Positions 27,122 to 36,331 of a DNA stretch of 64,000 nt are shown here, in pieces. The notes below the pieces were generated by a model that was not told where the DNA came from, did not search any database, and saw only the letters and a program-made list of their open reading frames with translations. Positions within the stretch are counted from its first letter, which is position 1. Each line of letters begins with the position of its first letter. The position numbers were made by a program, and so were the translations under genes. The DNA comes from Neisseria leonii (lineage in GTDB: Bacteria > Pseudomonadota > Gammaproteobacteria > Burkholderiales > Neisseriaceae): assembly GCF_028776105.2 (NCBI RefSeq), contig NZ_CP145606.1:2108001-2172000 (forward strand). The letters are read 5' to 3'.

Positions 27122-28381
27122 TTATCGGTTTTCGGGCGGCGGCAGGCGGTAAATCTGTGCGACGGCTTCGACCAGTTCGGGAGCGTTGCCGCCCGATTTG
27201 GACAGGGTGCTGGTGGGCGAGTGCAGCAGTTTGTTGGTGAGCTGTACCGACAAACGTTCCAATACTTCTTCCGGCGGCGTACCTTTGGCCAGCTGCTTCA
27301 TGGCATTTTCCAGCACATGGCGGCGGGCGCGTTCGCCTTCATCGCGCAGGGCGCGGATCAGCGGCACGCTTTGGCGGCCGCGCTGCCAGTCGATAAATTC
27401 CGCCACTTTCTGTTCGACCATGCGTTCGGCTTCCGAGGCCGCCTGAATGCGTGCTTCGCGGCCGCTGTGGACGATTTCCATCATATGATCGACCGTGTAG
27501 AGATATACATCATCAATGTCGGCCACTTCGGCTTCGATGTCGCGCGGCACGGCCAAATCGAGCATGAAAACAGGCAGATGGTGGCGTTGTCTGAGTGCGC
27601 GCTCGACCATGCCTTTGCCGACAATCGGCAATTCGCTGGCGGTGGAGGAGACGACCACATCGTAGCGGTGCAGAATATCCGGCAGATCGCCCAACAGAGC
27701 AGGTTCGGCATGGACGCCCAGTTTTTCGCATAAATCCTGCGCGCGCGGCAGGCTGCGGTTGGCCACTGTCATCAGGCGCGGGTTTTTGGCGGCAAAATAG
27801 GTCGCCACCAGCTCAATCATTTCGCCTGCACCGATAAACAGCACATTGAGCGTATCGATGGCGGGGAAAATCCGTTCGGCCATTTTTACCGAGGCGGCCG
27901 CCATCGAAACCGAACTTTCGCCCACGGCGGTGCTGCTGCGCACTTCTTTGGCAACGGAAAAAGTTTTTTGGAACAGCGGATTGAGGTGGGTACGGACGGT
28001 TTCCTGCTCCTGCCCCACGCGCACCGCGTCTTTGAGCTGGCCGAGAATCTGGGGCTCGCCCAACACCATGCTGTCCAGCCCGCAGGCCACGCGGAACGCG
28101 TGGCGGACGGTGTCGTGGCAGCCGAGCGTATAAAGATAGGGACGGAGGGTTTCGGCATCGACGCCGCGGTCGGCGGCCAGCCACGAAGCGATGCGTCCGC
28201 TGTCGCCGATACAGTACAGTTCGGTGCGGTTGCAGGTGGACAAAATGACCGCCTCTTCGGCCGCGCCGTCCGCCACCAGACGGCCGACGGCATCGGGCAG
28301 TACCGATGCGGCAAACGCCAGTTTCTCGCGTATGTCCAGCGGAGCGGTTTGGTGGTTCAGGCCGACGACGGTCAGTTGCAT
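27122..28381 (-). CDS. hemA: Glutamyl-tRNA reductase
   Basis: Reduces glutamyl-tRNA to glutamate-1-semialdehyde with NADPH, the first committed step of tetrapyrrole (haem) synthesis. The 419-aa protein has the catalytic domain with [17 protein letters not shown] and the nucleophilic Cys in [24 protein letters not shown], the NADPH domain ([15 protein letters not shown]) and the C-terminal dimerisation helix bundle. The start at 28381 ([10 protein letters not shown]) matches the family; an ATG 27 bases earlier is less likely. It is divergent from pdxH. Confidence 0.96.
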   Translation of the reverse strand: MQLTVVGLNHQTAPLDIREKLAFAASVLPDAVGRLVADGAAEEAVILSTCNRTELYCIGDSGRIASWLAADRGVDAETLRPYLYTLGCHDTVRHAFRVACGLDSMVLGEPQILGQLKDAVRVGQEQETVRTHLNPLFQKTFSVAKEVRSSTAVGESSVSMAAASVKMAERIFPAIDTLNVLFIGAGEMIELVATYFAAKNPRLMTVANRSLPRAQDLCEKLGVHAEPALLGDLPDILHRYDVVVSSTASELPIVGKGMVERALRQRHHLPVFMLDLAVPRDIEAEVADIDDVYLYTVDHMMEIVHSGREARIQAASEAERMVEQKVAEFIDWQRGRQSVPLIRALRDEGERARRHVLENAMKQLAKGTPPEEVLERLSVQLTNKLLHSPTSTLSKSGGNAPELVEAVAQIYRLPPPENR

Positions 28382-28516
28382 GATGGGAGCGGTATGGAAA
28401 AAACGCATTATTATAGCCGAAAACCGGTGCGGGAAAAAACGCGGCGGGCAATGTGCGGTAGGGCAGGAGGCGGCTTTTGTTATACAATCGGCCGACGGTT
28501 TCGGAGGAGTGAAAAA

Positions 28517-29158
28517 ATGGATTTACGCAGTATCCGCGAAGAGTACAGTAAACGGGAATTGTCGGCGCACGAGTGCCCGGCCGATCCGCTGGAACAGCTG
28601 GAAAAATGGCTCGGCGAGGCCCTAGCCGCGCGGGTAAACGAGCCGACTGCGATGAATGTCGCAACGGTCGGAGCCGACGGGCGGCCGTCGGCGCGGGTGG
28701 TGCTGCTCAAAGAGTTGGGCGGCGGCGGTTTGGTGTTTTTCACCAATTATGAAAGCCGCAAAGGGCAGGCCTTGGCGCACCTGCCGTTTGCCGCCGCAAC
28801 GTTTTTCTGGCCTGAATTGGAGCGGCAGGTGCGGGTGGAGGGCAGGGTGGAAAAACTGGATGCCGCCGCATCAGACGAGTATTTCGCTTCCCGCCCCTAC
28901 ACCAGCCGCATCGGTGCGTGGGCGAGCGAGCAGAGCCGTGTGATTGCCGATAAAAGCGTGTTGGTGAAACGCGCGGCCGCCATCGGTGTGCATCACCCGC
29001 TGAATGTACCGCGCCCGCCGCATTGGGGCGGATACCGCCTGCTGCCCGACCGTGTGGAGTTCTGGCAGGGGCGGCCGAGCCGTCTGCACGACCGTATCCA
29101 ATACCGTTTGGACGGTGTGGAAAACGGCGGCTGGATTCAGGAGCGTCTGGCTCCGTAA
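28517..29158 (+). CDS. pdxH: Pyridoxamine/pyridoxine 5'-phosphate oxidase
   Basis: FMN enzyme of 213 aa that makes the cofactor pyridoxal 5'-phosphate by oxidising PNP or PMP. Family landmarks are [44 protein letters not shown] and the C-terminal substrate-binding [19 protein letters not shown] lies 7 bases before ATG 28517, which decides the start although the frame is open far upstream. It is divergent from hemA and ends before an uptake-sequence terminator. Confidence 0.96.
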   Translation: MDLRSIREEYSKRELSAHECPADPLEQLEKWLGEALAARVNEPTAMNVATVGADGRPSARVVLLKELGGGGLVFFTNYESRKGQALAHLPFAAATFFWPELERQVRVEGRVEKLDAAASDEYFASRPYTSRIGAWASEQSRVIADKSVLVKRAAAIGVHHPLNVPRPPHWGGYRLLPDRVEFWQGRPSRLHDRIQYRLDGVENGGWIQERLAP

Positions 29159-29173
29159 GGATACGGGGTGCCG

Positions 29174-29213
29174 AGGCCGTCTGAAAACCGTCGGAAACGC
29201 GTTTCAGACGGCC
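29174..29213 (+). terminator. Inverted uptake-sequence terminator of pdxH
   Basis: GAGGCCGTCTGAAAAC faces GCGTTTCAGACGGCCTT 16 bases past the pdxH stop. Confidence 0.7.
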
Positions 29214-29221
29214 TTAATATA

Positions 29222-29254
29222 TTACAGGCTGAAAGGAGTTTAATAAAACTTCAC
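29222..29254 (+). repeat. 33-base dispersed repeat, copy B
   Basis: Partner of 18267-18299 (28 of 33 identical). It has the core AAGGAG, a TTAA and AAAACTTCAC, and follows the pdxH terminator hairpin directly. Confidence 0.55.
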
Positions 29255-29338
29255 AGTATTTTTTGGCAGTACGGCAGGGGTTCGGCCGGTGGCAGATTCG
29301 AAGCGGTTTGCGGTGTGAAACGGTGCGGGCGGGTGACA

Positions 29339-29373
29339 GGCCGTCTGAAAGCGGCCAGGTGTTTCAGACGGCC
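29339..29373 (-). terminator. Inverted uptake-sequence terminator of the EEP-family gene
   Basis: CAGGCCGTCTGAAA and TTTCAGACGGCCTG form a 14-bp stem 18 bases past the stop codon at 29391 on the minus strand. Confidence 0.65.
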
Positions 29374-29390
29374 TGTTTGACGGCGGGAGG

Positions 29391-30500
29391 CTAGCGGCGG
29401 TAGTGCCGTTCGGCCACTTCGTGCAGCGGTTCGGCTTCGGCGATTTTCTCGGCGGCTTCCCGCTGTTCGGCGGCATCGGCGGCCTCTTTCTCCTGTATCG
29501 TACCGGCAGCGGGCTGATACTGGAATTTGCCGTATACGGGGAAATGGTCGGAACCGATGCAGGGCAGCACGCGGATGTCGGAAACCATAAAGTCGCTGCT
29601 GTGGAAGATATGGTCCAAGGGCCAGCGCAGAAACGGGTATCGGGCGTGGAAAGTGTTGTACAGGCCGCGCCCTTTGCGCGGGTCGAGCAGGCCGCTGATG
29701 CTTTGGAACAGGCGCGAGGTGCGCGACCAGGCCACATCGTTCAAATCGCCGACCACCATCACGGAGTCGCGGCAGCGTTGGATTTCCCGGCCGACCAGCA
29801 GCAGTTCCGCGTCGCGGTCGGTGGATGTGTCGGCTTCGGTGGGGCTGGGCGGCATCGGGTGCAGGCAGAAGAGTTTGATGCGTTTGCCGCTGCCCAGCAC
29901 CAGATGGGTGGCAATCGACGGAATATGGTCGGCCACCCAGTAGCGCACTTCGGCATTTTCCAAGGGCAGGCGGCTGTAAAGGTGCATACCGTAGAGATTG
30001 TCGAGCGGGATTTTGACTGCATAGGCATAGTCCGATTCGGTTTGCAGGGTGTCCAGCTGCGCTTCCCACCACGCATCGCTTTCCAGAGTCAGCACCACAT
30101 CGGGACGCAGGCGGCGGATTTGTGCCAGCAGCAAATCGGCACGGCGGTTGGGTGTGAGTACGTTGGCGGTCAGCAGGGAAACGGTGTTGCCGTCGTCCGG
30201 GCCGTTGTAGGGCAGCACTTCTACTTTCGCCAGACGGGTATAGGCCAGAATTTCTTTGAGCTGGTAGACGGAACAGGCCAGATTGAGGATTTGGAGCAGG
30301 GTAAACAGCCAGTGGCCGTCGCTGCGCAGCCATACATTGAGCGGGAGGCACAGCAGGCTGAAAGCCGCGATTTGGACGCGCGGGAAGTCGAAAATGCGGA
30401 AAAGCCAGTGGTTGTGCCGGATCAGGGGCAGCAGCGTGGCCAGTATCGGCAGGCTCAAAATGGCCGATAAGAACCAGTCGGCAGGGGAGAGGGTGGTCAT
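29391..30500 (-). CDS. Membrane-anchored endonuclease/exonuclease/phosphatase-family protein
   Basis: Protein of 369 aa with three N-terminal hydrophobic helices (about residues 8-30, 42-60 and 64-85) followed by an EEP-fold catalytic domain. Metal and catalytic residues are in LLTANVLTPNR, LTLESDAWWE, VVGDLNDVAWSRTSR and DHIFHSSDF...GSDHFPV. The family cleaves phosphodiesters in nucleic acids, sphingolipids or inositol phosphates; membrane-anchored bacterial members are mostly uncharacterised. A polar Glu/Ala-rich tail (residues 335-369) ends the protein. The substrate is unknown. Confidence 0.8.
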   Translation of the reverse strand: MTTLSPADWFLSAILSLPILATLLPLIRHNHWLFRIFDFPRVQIAAFSLLCLPLNVWLRSDGHWLFTLLQILNLACSVYQLKEILAYTRLAKVEVLPYNGPDDGNTVSLLTANVLTPNRRADLLLAQIRRLRPDVVLTLESDAWWEAQLDTLQTESDYAYAVKIPLDNLYGMHLYSRLPLENAEVRYWVADHIPSIATHLVLGSGKRIKLFCLHPMPPSPTEADTSTDRDAELLLVGREIQRCRDSVMVVGDLNDVAWSRTSRLFQSISGLLDPRKGRGLYNTFHARYPFLRWPLDHIFHSSDFMVSDIRVLPCIGSDHFPVYGKFQYQPAAGTIQEKEAADAAEQREAAEKIAEAEPLHEVAERHYRR

Positions 30501-30554
30501 GCGCAGGCCGTCTGAAAAAACAGTTGCGGGTTCAAGGGCAAAAGCAGGGGCGGG

Positions 30555-30740
30555 TCAGTGGCCTTTGGCTTCGCCGTCCAGATAGTAAACGGTACCGCAG
30601 TACGGGCATTCGGCACGGCTGTGCGACTGAATCGGCAGGAAAACGCGCGGGTGGCCGTTCCACAATTCGGTTTTCGGGCCGTTGCAGTACAGGGGCAGAT
30701 CGTGCGGGGTCAGGGTTTGGATTGCAGCGGATTGAGACAT
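30555..30740 (-). CDS. Zinc-finger domain-containing protein (CHCC type)
   Basis: A 61-aa protein with Cys, His, Cys and Cys in YCNGP, GHPRVFLPI and CPYCGTVYYL, the order of the zf-CHCC family. Mitochondrial NDUFS6 of complex I shares this fold, and bacterial copies are found as free-standing small proteins of unknown role. It lies 54 bases upstream of the EEP-family gene on the same strand and is divergent from lapA. Confidence 0.85.
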   Translation of the reverse strand: MSQSAAIQTLTPHDLPLYCNGPKTELWNGHPRVFLPIQSHSRAECPYCGTVYYLDGEAKGH

Positions 30741-30971
30741 GGCTCGGCCGTCCTCGGCGGTTGGGAAAATGCTGCGTATTGTACGCTATCCGGCCGCAAT
30801 TGTGCAGCTTTGCGGCGTAGATGGAAGCGGCGGCGCACAGGCCGTCTGAAAACGGGGCGGCGGCACACCCGGCCTGCTCGATTTAGTTTTGGCGCAAAAT
30901 CGTTTACACTATGCGGACAGATTGTGCGGCAGGCCGCCTGCCGACCGTTTCAGCCTAAGGGGGTGCCGATT

Positions 30972-31271
30972 GTGAAAGTGGTGTATCTGATTATCAAAGT
31001 CTTTATTCTGTTGGTGTTTTTGGTGTTGGCTCTGTGCAACCGCCAAGTGGTGCAGTTTTTCTATCTGCCCGGACAGGAAGTCAGCCTGCCGCTGATTGTG
31101 GTGCTGTTCGGTGCATTTGTGGTCGGTGCGCTGTTCGGCCTGTTTGCCATGTTCGGCCGCCTGCTGCGCCTGCGCAGCGAAAACGCTCGTTTGCGCGGCG
31201 AGGTAAAGAAAACCGCCCGTCTCAATGAACAGGATTTGGCCGTACCGGAAAACGGGGACGGCAAATACTGA
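30972..31271 (+). CDS. lapA: Lipopolysaccharide assembly protein A domain protein
   Basis: Small inner-membrane protein of 99 aa with two hydrophobic helices (about residues 3-22 and 38-62) and a short charged coiled-coil tail (LRLRSENARLRGEVKK). This is the LapA (DUF1049) layout. In E. coli LapA and LapB act with FtsH to control LpxC turnover and so LPS amount. The start is GTG at 30972 with AAGGGGG upstream; the frame is open earlier without support. lapB follows after 19 bases. Confidence 0.85.
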   Translation: MKVVYLIIKVFILLVFLVLALCNRQVVQFFYLPGQEVSLPLIVVLFGAFVVGALFGLFAMFGRLLRLRSENARLRGEVKKTARLNEQDLAVPENGDGKY

Positions 31272-31290
31272 CCGGCTGCGGAAATGCAAT

Positions 31291-32466
31291 ATGACAGAGC
31301 AAAACGAAATCTGGCTGTGGCTGGTGCCGATTGTCCTTCTGCCGGTGTTTTTCGCGATGGGCTGGTTTGCCGCACGGGTGGACATGAAAACCGTGCTCAA
31401 ACAGGCCAAAAGCGTACCGGAGCAGTTTTACCGCAGTTTGGAAGCCTTGGTGGACCGCAATACCGGCAAGGCCGCGCGCCATCTGGCCGAAATCAGCGAC
31501 TTGCAGCCCAATTCCTATGATTTGAACCTGACACTGGGCAAGCTCTACCGTCTGCGCGGAGAAAACGATAAGGCGATTCATCTGCTGCGCGCCTTGGCGG
31601 CCGCCCCAGATATTGTCGGCGATAAGCGCGACTGGGTGCGTTTTGAGTTGGGTCAGACTTACCAGAGTGCGGGTTTGATTGACCGTGCCGAGCAGATTTT
31701 TCTGAGCCTTGACGGGGGAAACACCGCCAAACAGGCGCGCGAAGTTCTGCTGAACATCTACCAGCAGGACAGGGACTGGGAAAAAGCCATTGCCGTGGCG
31801 GAACGGCTCAGCAGGGACGGGCAGAATTACCAGTTTGAAATCGCACAGTTTTATTGCGAAATGGCGCAGGCCGCACTGTTTAAATCGGACTTTGCCGCCG
31901 CGCGCGGATATGTGCGTACGGCTTTGGAGGCCAATAAAAAATGCGCCCGCGCCAATATGATTTTGGGCGACATCGAGCAGAAACAGGGCAATTTCGGTGC
32001 TGCCATCGATGCTTATGCGGCCATTGAAAAGCAGAACTACGCATATTTGAGCATGGTGGGCGAGCGGCTTTACGATGCTTACGACGCGCTTGGTCGGGCG
32101 CGGGAAGGTTTGGACGTTTTGATCGGCTATATGCGCACCTTCCCGCAGCTGGATCTGCTGAATGTGATTTACGAAAAATCGCTGCTGCTCGACGGAGAGG
32201 CAGCTGCCAATGCGACGGCAGTCGAACTGGTGCGTACCAAGCCCGATTTGAACGGCGTGTACCGCCTGCTCGGTTTGCAGATGAGCGATCTGAATCCGGC
32301 ATGGCGTGCCGATGCCGACATGGTGCGCGGCGTGATTGGCCGCCAGGTGCAGCGCGGCTGGATGTACCGCTGCCGCCACTGCCACTTCAAATCCCAAGTG
32401 TATTTCTGGCTCTGTCCGGCGTGCAATAAGTGGGAAACCTTTACACCCAACCGCATCGAAGTCTGA
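31291..32466 (+). CDS. lapB: Lipopolysaccharide assembly protein B (LapB/YciM; neisserial Ght)
   Basis: The 391-aa protein has one N-terminal membrane helix (WLWLVPIVLLPVFFAMGWFAA), about nine TPR-like repeats over residues 60-345, and a C-terminal rubredoxin-type metal site (CRHCHF...CPACNKW). LapB is an essential adaptor linking FtsH to LpxC and balancing LPS with phospholipid synthesis. The meningococcal homologue is known as Ght. ATG at 31291 follows GCGGAAATG with only a weak site but yields the standard N-terminus. It is the second gene of a lapA-lapB operon. Confidence 0.93.
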   Translation: MTEQNEIWLWLVPIVLLPVFFAMGWFAARVDMKTVLKQAKSVPEQFYRSLEALVDRNTGKAARHLAEISDLQPNSYDLNLTLGKLYRLRGENDKAIHLLRALAAAPDIVGDKRDWVRFELGQTYQSAGLIDRAEQIFLSLDGGNTAKQAREVLLNIYQQDRDWEKAIAVAERLSRDGQNYQFEIAQFYCEMAQAALFKSDFAAARGYVRTALEANKKCARANMILGDIEQKQGNFGAAIDAYAAIEKQNYAYLSMVGERLYDAYDALGRAREGLDVLIGYMRTFPQLDLLNVIYEKSLLLDGEAAANATAVELVRTKPDLNGVYRLLGLQMSDLNPAWRADADMVRGVIGRQVQRGWMYRCRHCHFKSQVYFWLCPACNKWETFTPNRIEV

Positions 32467-32471
32467 GCGGA

Positions 32472-32532
32472 AGGCCGTCTGAAAACGGCAGGTGTATGCC
32501 GGCCGGAACGGTTTGCGGTTTTCAGACGGCCT
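32472..32532 (+). terminator. Inverted uptake-sequence terminator of lapAB
   Basis: AGGCCGTCTGAAAACGG and GGTTTTCAGACGGCCT enclose a GC-rich inner palindrome; it lies just past the lapB stop. Confidence 0.65.
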
Positions 32533-32558
32533 GACAAGGGTATAGCAGAGATAAAATC

Positions 32559-33062
32559 ATGAATCCTTCTTTACAGCCGGCCGATTATGCGTCGGCCGAA
32601 CAAATGGCCTATACCGTTGCCGATGCCTGTTTTGCCTATTTGGAGCGGCACGGCGAAGCGGCGGCTGAGGATTTCAGCGACGAGCTGCATACGCTGATGG
32701 CTTATGTCTATCTCGACAGTCAGGTACAGGAAGGCGGGTTTCTGCAACTGATTGCGTCGGGTTACGGCGAATATGTGCTGGAAAATCCGCTGGCCGACAG
32801 CCTGCGCCGCTGGAAAATCAAGTCTACGCCGAAGATTGTCGAAGCGGTGCGCACACTGTACCGCGAATATGGTGCCGACATCGAATCGGCGGCCGGTGCG
32901 GGTGCGGATTTGGATGTTTTGCGCGCGCAGTTCGGTATTTTTGAAGAATGGGACGGTGCTTATTACGATGCGGCCGAAGCCGATTTGCAGACGGCCGCCG
33001 ACTATATCGCCGCCCATCCGGCCAAGTTCCGCCTGCCCGACCGGCGGGCGAGCAAAGGATAG
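32559..33062 (+). CDS. DMP19-like DNA-mimic protein (DUF4375)
   Basis: Acidic protein of 167 aa with the DUF4375 pattern: helical N-terminus (EQMAYTVADACFAYLERHGE), the conserved QEGGFLQLIASGYGEYV and an acidic C-terminal half (EEWDGAYYDAAEADLQTA). The meningococcal member DMP19 is a dimer whose acidic surface mimics DNA and blocks the repressor NHTF. By similarity this protein may do the same here, but no NHTF gene is in this window. It is followed after 4 bases by a membrane-anchored hypothetical, suggesting an operon. Confidence 0.72.
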   Translation: MNPSLQPADYASAEQMAYTVADACFAYLERHGEAAAEDFSDELHTLMAYVYLDSQVQEGGFLQLIASGYGEYVLENPLADSLRRWKIKSTPKIVEAVRTLYREYGADIESAAGAGADLDVLRAQFGIFEEWDGAYYDAAEADLQTAADYIAAHPAKFRLPDRRASKG

Positions 33063-33066
33063 CAAG

Positions 33067-33699
33067 ATGCAGGAAGCCTTGGTGCTGATCGGTATTCTGT
33101 TTGCCGTTACCCTGATGATTGCGCTGATGTTTATGAACCGGCGCGACGGCGGGGGCGCGCCCGTCGATGAGCGCGTACCGCTGCCGCCGATTACGCGCGG
33201 CGAGCCGGTACCGGCGCGGCAGAGCGAAAGCGAGCAGGCATTCCGTGCGTGGCTGGCCGTGCTGTATCAGGACAATCCGCGTCATGTCGATGCGGTGGTG
33301 GCCGATGTGGCCGCCCGTTTGCGCAAACGCGGCATCGCGGCAGGCGAGTTTCCCGCCGGGGACATTATCGCGCTGGGTGCGGGCGAAGCCGTTGGCGGCG
33401 AACACGCGTTTGCCGTGAATCGTGATGACGGCGAAAGTTTTTCCGCCTATATACGCGATATGGCGGCGCGTTTCCGCTTTGATTTGGCGGACGACACTTC
33501 GCACACTGCTTCGCTGCCCGAACGGATGCGTGCGGTTTACCCGCAGTTTCTTGCGCGCAATGCCGTACTGTACTGCGCGAAAACCGACGGCAGCTTTTAT
33601 TTTCTGATGATTGTGCCCAAACGCGACAGCGAAGATTTTGTGCGTGCGGCACAGCAGTGGGGGGCGGAAATCCGTCCCGCCGACCAACCTTTTGATTAA
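33067..33699 (+). CDS. Membrane-anchored protein of unknown function
   Basis: Protein of 210 aa with one N-terminal membrane helix ([19 protein letters not shown]), a Pro/Arg-rich linker and a soluble domain of about 160 residues with mixed alpha/beta character ([50 protein letters not shown]). It may belong to the DUF6630 group, but I am not sure. It starts four bases after the DMP19-like gene and ends 11 bases before pyrF. Confidence 0.7.
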   Translation: MQEALVLIGILFAVTLMIALMFMNRRDGGGAPVDERVPLPPITRGEPVPARQSESEQAFRAWLAVLYQDNPRHVDAVVADVAARLRKRGIAAGEFPAGDIIALGAGEAVGGEHAFAVNRDDGESFSAYIRDMAARFRFDLADDTSHTASLPERMRAVYPQFLARNAVLYCAKTDGSFYFLMIVPKRDSEDFVRAAQQWGAEIRPADQPFD

Positions 33700-33710
33700 G
33701 GGTATCCGCC

Positions 33711-34445
33711 ATGAATCCGCTTATCGGCGATTTTCCGGCCGCACCGGCCGCCAAACCCGTTATCGTCGCTTTGGACTTTGCCGGCGAGGCGGAAACAGTG
33801 GCGTTTGTGCGCCGTCTCTCCCCCGATTTATGCCGTCTGAAAATCGGCAAAGAACTGTTTACCGCCAGCGGCCGCCGTCTGGCCGAAAGCCTGATTGCCC
33901 AAGGGTTTGACCTTTTTCTGGATTTGAAATACCACGATATTCCCAATACGGTCGCCCAAGCCTGCCGCGTGGCGGCCGATATGGGCGTGTGGATGGTGGA
34001 TATGCACGCTTCGGGCGGACGGCGCATGATGGAAGCGGCGGCCGAAGCGGTCGCCAATTGCGCGCACAAACCGCTGCTCATCGGCGTAACCGTACTGACC
34101 AGCATGGAGGCGGCCGATTTGGCCGAGATCGGTTTGGCCGCCGATCCCGAAGCGCAAGTGCTGCGTTTGGCTGCATTGGCGAAAAGCGCAGGATTGGACG
34201 GTGTGGTCTGCTCGGCGCACGAAGCCGCGCCGCTGCGCCGCAAACTGGGAACGGATTTTGTGCTGGTCACACCCGGTATCCGTCTGGATACTGCTGCCAA
34301 CAGCGACGACCAACGCCGCATCATGACCCCGCAGCAGGCCTTGGCCGCCGGTTCGAGCTATCTGGTCATGGGGCGGCCGGTGGTGCGTGCGGCCGATCCC
34401 GCCGCCGTTTTGCGCAGTATCAACCACACCGCAGAGGCCGTCTGA
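33711..34445 (+). CDS. pyrF: Orotidine 5'-phosphate decarboxylase
   Basis: Last step of UMP synthesis. The 244-aa TIM-barrel enzyme carries the catalytic Asp-Lys-Asp network in [12 protein letters not shown], the substrate loop [11 protein letters not shown] and phosphate-binding [12 protein letters not shown]. Its stop codon lies inside an uptake sequence (GAGGCCGTCTGA), which gives the C-terminus TAEAV. hldA follows 34 bases later. Confidence 0.97.
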   Translation: MNPLIGDFPAAPAAKPVIVALDFAGEAETVAFVRRLSPDLCRLKIGKELFTASGRRLAESLIAQGFDLFLDLKYHDIPNTVAQACRVAADMGVWMVDMHASGGRRMMEAAAEAVANCAHKPLLIGVTVLTSMEAADLAEIGLAADPEAQVLRLAALAKSAGLDGVVCSAHEAAPLRRKLGTDFVLVTPGIRLDTAANSDDQRRIMTPQQALAAGSSYLVMGRPVVRAADPAAVLRSINHTAEAV

Positions 34446-34479
34446 AAACCTGTCCGTATTTTTCCGAGAAAGTTAAGCT

Positions 34480-35427
34480 ATGACCATGTTTGCCGACGAT
34501 TTGAAACAGCGGTTTTCCCGAGCGCGCGTCTTGGTGGCGGGCGATGTGATGCTTGACCGCTACTGGTTCGGCGATGTGTCGCGCATTTCGCCCGAAGCCC
34601 CCGTGCCGGTGGCGAAAATCGACCGTATCGACCAACGGGCGGGCGGGGCGGCCAATGTCGCGCGCAATATTGCCGCCTTGGGCGGGCAGGCGGTTTTGCT
34701 GTCGGTAACGGGTGATGACGAAGCGGGCGATGCATTGGACGGGCTGATGACGCAGGCGGGTGTGGAAGCCTGCCTGATGCGCGACAAAAATATCGCCACC
34801 ACGGTCAAGTTGCGCGTCATGGCGCGCAACCAGCAGCTGATCCGGCTCGATTTTGAAGACGCGCCTTCCAGCGATGTTTTGCAGAGTATTACGCAGAAAT
34901 ACCGCGAACGGCTGGCCGGGTGCGATGCCGTCATTTTGTCCGACTACGGCAAAGGCTGTCTGGGGCCGGTGGCGCAGCTGATCGACTGGGCGCGTCAGGC
35001 GGGCAAACCCGTTTTAATCGACCCCAAGGGCGACGATTATGCCAAATACAGCGGCGCATCGCTCTTAACCCCCAACCGTGCCGAACTCAGGCAGGTAGTG
35101 GGCGGCTGGCAGAACGAAGCCGAATTGGAAGAAAAAGTGGCCGCACTGCGCCGCCATCTGGCGTTGGACGCGCTGCTGCTGACCCGCAGCGAAGAGGGCA
35201 TGACCCTGTTCCGCAACGGCGTGCCGCACCATCAGCCCACGCGTGCGCGGGAAGTATTCGATGTTTCCGGTGCGGGCGATACCGTTATCGGCGGTATGGC
35301 CCTGGCCTTGGCTGCCGGACTGGATTGGCCCGAAGCCATGCAGCTGGCCAATGCCGCCGCCGGTGTGGTGGTGGGCAAACTGGGAACGGCCGTCTGCACG
35401 TTCGATGAGCTGGCCGCCGCCGTATAA
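34480..35427 (+). CDS. hldA: D-glycero-beta-D-manno-heptose-7-phosphate kinase
   Basis: PfkB-family sugar kinase of 315 aa that phosphorylates heptose 7-phosphate at C1 on the way to ADP-heptose for the LOS inner core. Markers are VAGDVMLDRYWFGDVSRISPEAP, the GGAANVARNIAALGG box and the catalytic DVSGAGDTVIGG. It corresponds to the kinase half of E. coli HldE; the adenylyltransferase half (hldC) is absent here and must be separate, as in other neisseriae. A second in-frame ATG lies six bases downstream and could be the true start. Confidence 0.94.
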   Translation: MTMFADDLKQRFSRARVLVAGDVMLDRYWFGDVSRISPEAPVPVAKIDRIDQRAGGAANVARNIAALGGQAVLLSVTGDDEAGDALDGLMTQAGVEACLMRDKNIATTVKLRVMARNQQLIRLDFEDAPSSDVLQSITQKYRERLAGCDAVILSDYGKGCLGPVAQLIDWARQAGKPVLIDPKGDDYAKYSGASLLTPNRAELRQVVGGWQNEAELEEKVAALRRHLALDALLLTRSEEGMTLFRNGVPHHQPTRAREVFDVSGAGDTVIGGMALALAAGLDWPEAMQLANAAAGVVVGKLGTAVCTFDELAAAV

Positions 35428-35448
35428 AACGGCAGGCCGTCTGAATAC

Positions 35449-35485
35449 GCCGCAACGGAATCCGGTTTTCCGTTGCGGCATTTTT
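35449..35485 (+). terminator. Terminator of hldA
   Basis: GCCGCAACGGAA (35449-35460) and TTCCGTTGCGGC (35468-35479) form a perfect 12-bp stem followed by ATTTTT. Uptake sequences flank it on both sides. Confidence 0.92.
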
Positions 35486-35584
35486 GCAGCTTTTCAGACG
35501 GCATAGGGGGAGGCAGGCGGTTTTCGGTCATATTGCGCCGTTACAATGGTAAAAGCGGGGCGCGGTTAAATTGTGTATTCTGCC

Positions 35585-35613
35585 TTGACGGCGGTGGTGC
35601 CCGGCCCTAAAAT
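35585..35613 (+). promoter_or_regulatory. Promoter of fabA
   Basis: TTGACG at 35585-35590 and TAAAAT at 35608-35613 are 17 bases apart, giving a 5' untranslated region of about 100 bases. Confidence 0.65.
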
Positions 35614-35721
35614 CAGGCAGTTTTAGAGTGGCTATTCTAGTGAGCGTGCCGCCCGTTGTCGGCCGAAAAATAAGCAGCTGCCGTTTCCGGCCGGTCTGCC
35701 ATAATCCGAAAGGAAGATGCG

Positions 35722-36246
35722 ATGAACACATTTACCCCCAAAAACAGTTACAGTAAAGAAGAGCTGCTTGCCTGCGGCCGGGGCGAACTGTTCGGAGCGG
35801 GCAATGCCCAGCTGCCGCTGCCCAATATGCTGATGATCGACCGTATCGTCAGCATCACGGCCGACGGCGGCAAATACGGTAAGGGCGAAATTGTTGCCGA
35901 GTTGGACATCTCGCCAGATTTGTGGTTTTTCGGCTGCCATTTCCAAGGCGATCCGGTGATGCCCGGCTGTTTGGGTCTGGACGCTATGTGGCAGCTGGTG
36001 GGCTTTTTCCTCGGCTGGACGGGCGCGCCGGGACGCGGCCGCGCGCTGGGCTGTGCCGACGTGAAATTTACCGGCCAGGTGCTGCCGAAAAACAAAAAGA
36101 TTACCTACCATATCCATATCAAGCGCGTGATGAACAGCAAGCTGGTGTTGGGTATTGCCGATGCCGAAATGCTGGTGGACGGCCGCAAAATTTACGAAGG
36201 CAACGGTTTGCGTGTCGGTCTGTTTACCAGCACGGAAGATTTTTAA
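35722..36246 (+). CDS. fabA: 3-hydroxydecanoyl-[ACP] dehydratase/isomerase
   Basis: Dehydrates 3-hydroxydecanoyl-ACP and isomerises the product to cis-3-decenoyl-ACP, the branch point to unsaturated fatty acids. The 174-aa hot-dog protein contains the catalytic His in [14 protein letters not shown] and the Asp in [24 protein letters not shown] lies upstream of ATG. It is followed 85 bases later by fabB, the usual partner. Confidence 0.97.
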   Translation: MNTFTPKNSYSKEELLACGRGELFGAGNAQLPLPNMLMIDRIVSITADGGKYGKGEIVAELDISPDLWFFGCHFQGDPVMPGCLGLDAMWQLVGFFLGWTGAPGRGRALGCADVKFTGQVLPKNKKITYHIHIKRVMNSKLVLGIADAEMLVDGRKIYEGNGLRVGLFTSTEDF

Positions 36247-36331
36247 ATCCGCATACTGTGCCGTCCGGACAGAATCCGAACCGTCGGTTCAGACGGCCTG
36301 ACCCTGCCGACAGGCTTAACGGGAGAAAGAT

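Noticed and set aside
29255..29390. Possible small gene between pdxH and the EEP-family gene
   Set aside because: No start with a ribosome site and no coding bias; the segment is mostly uptake-sequence DNA.
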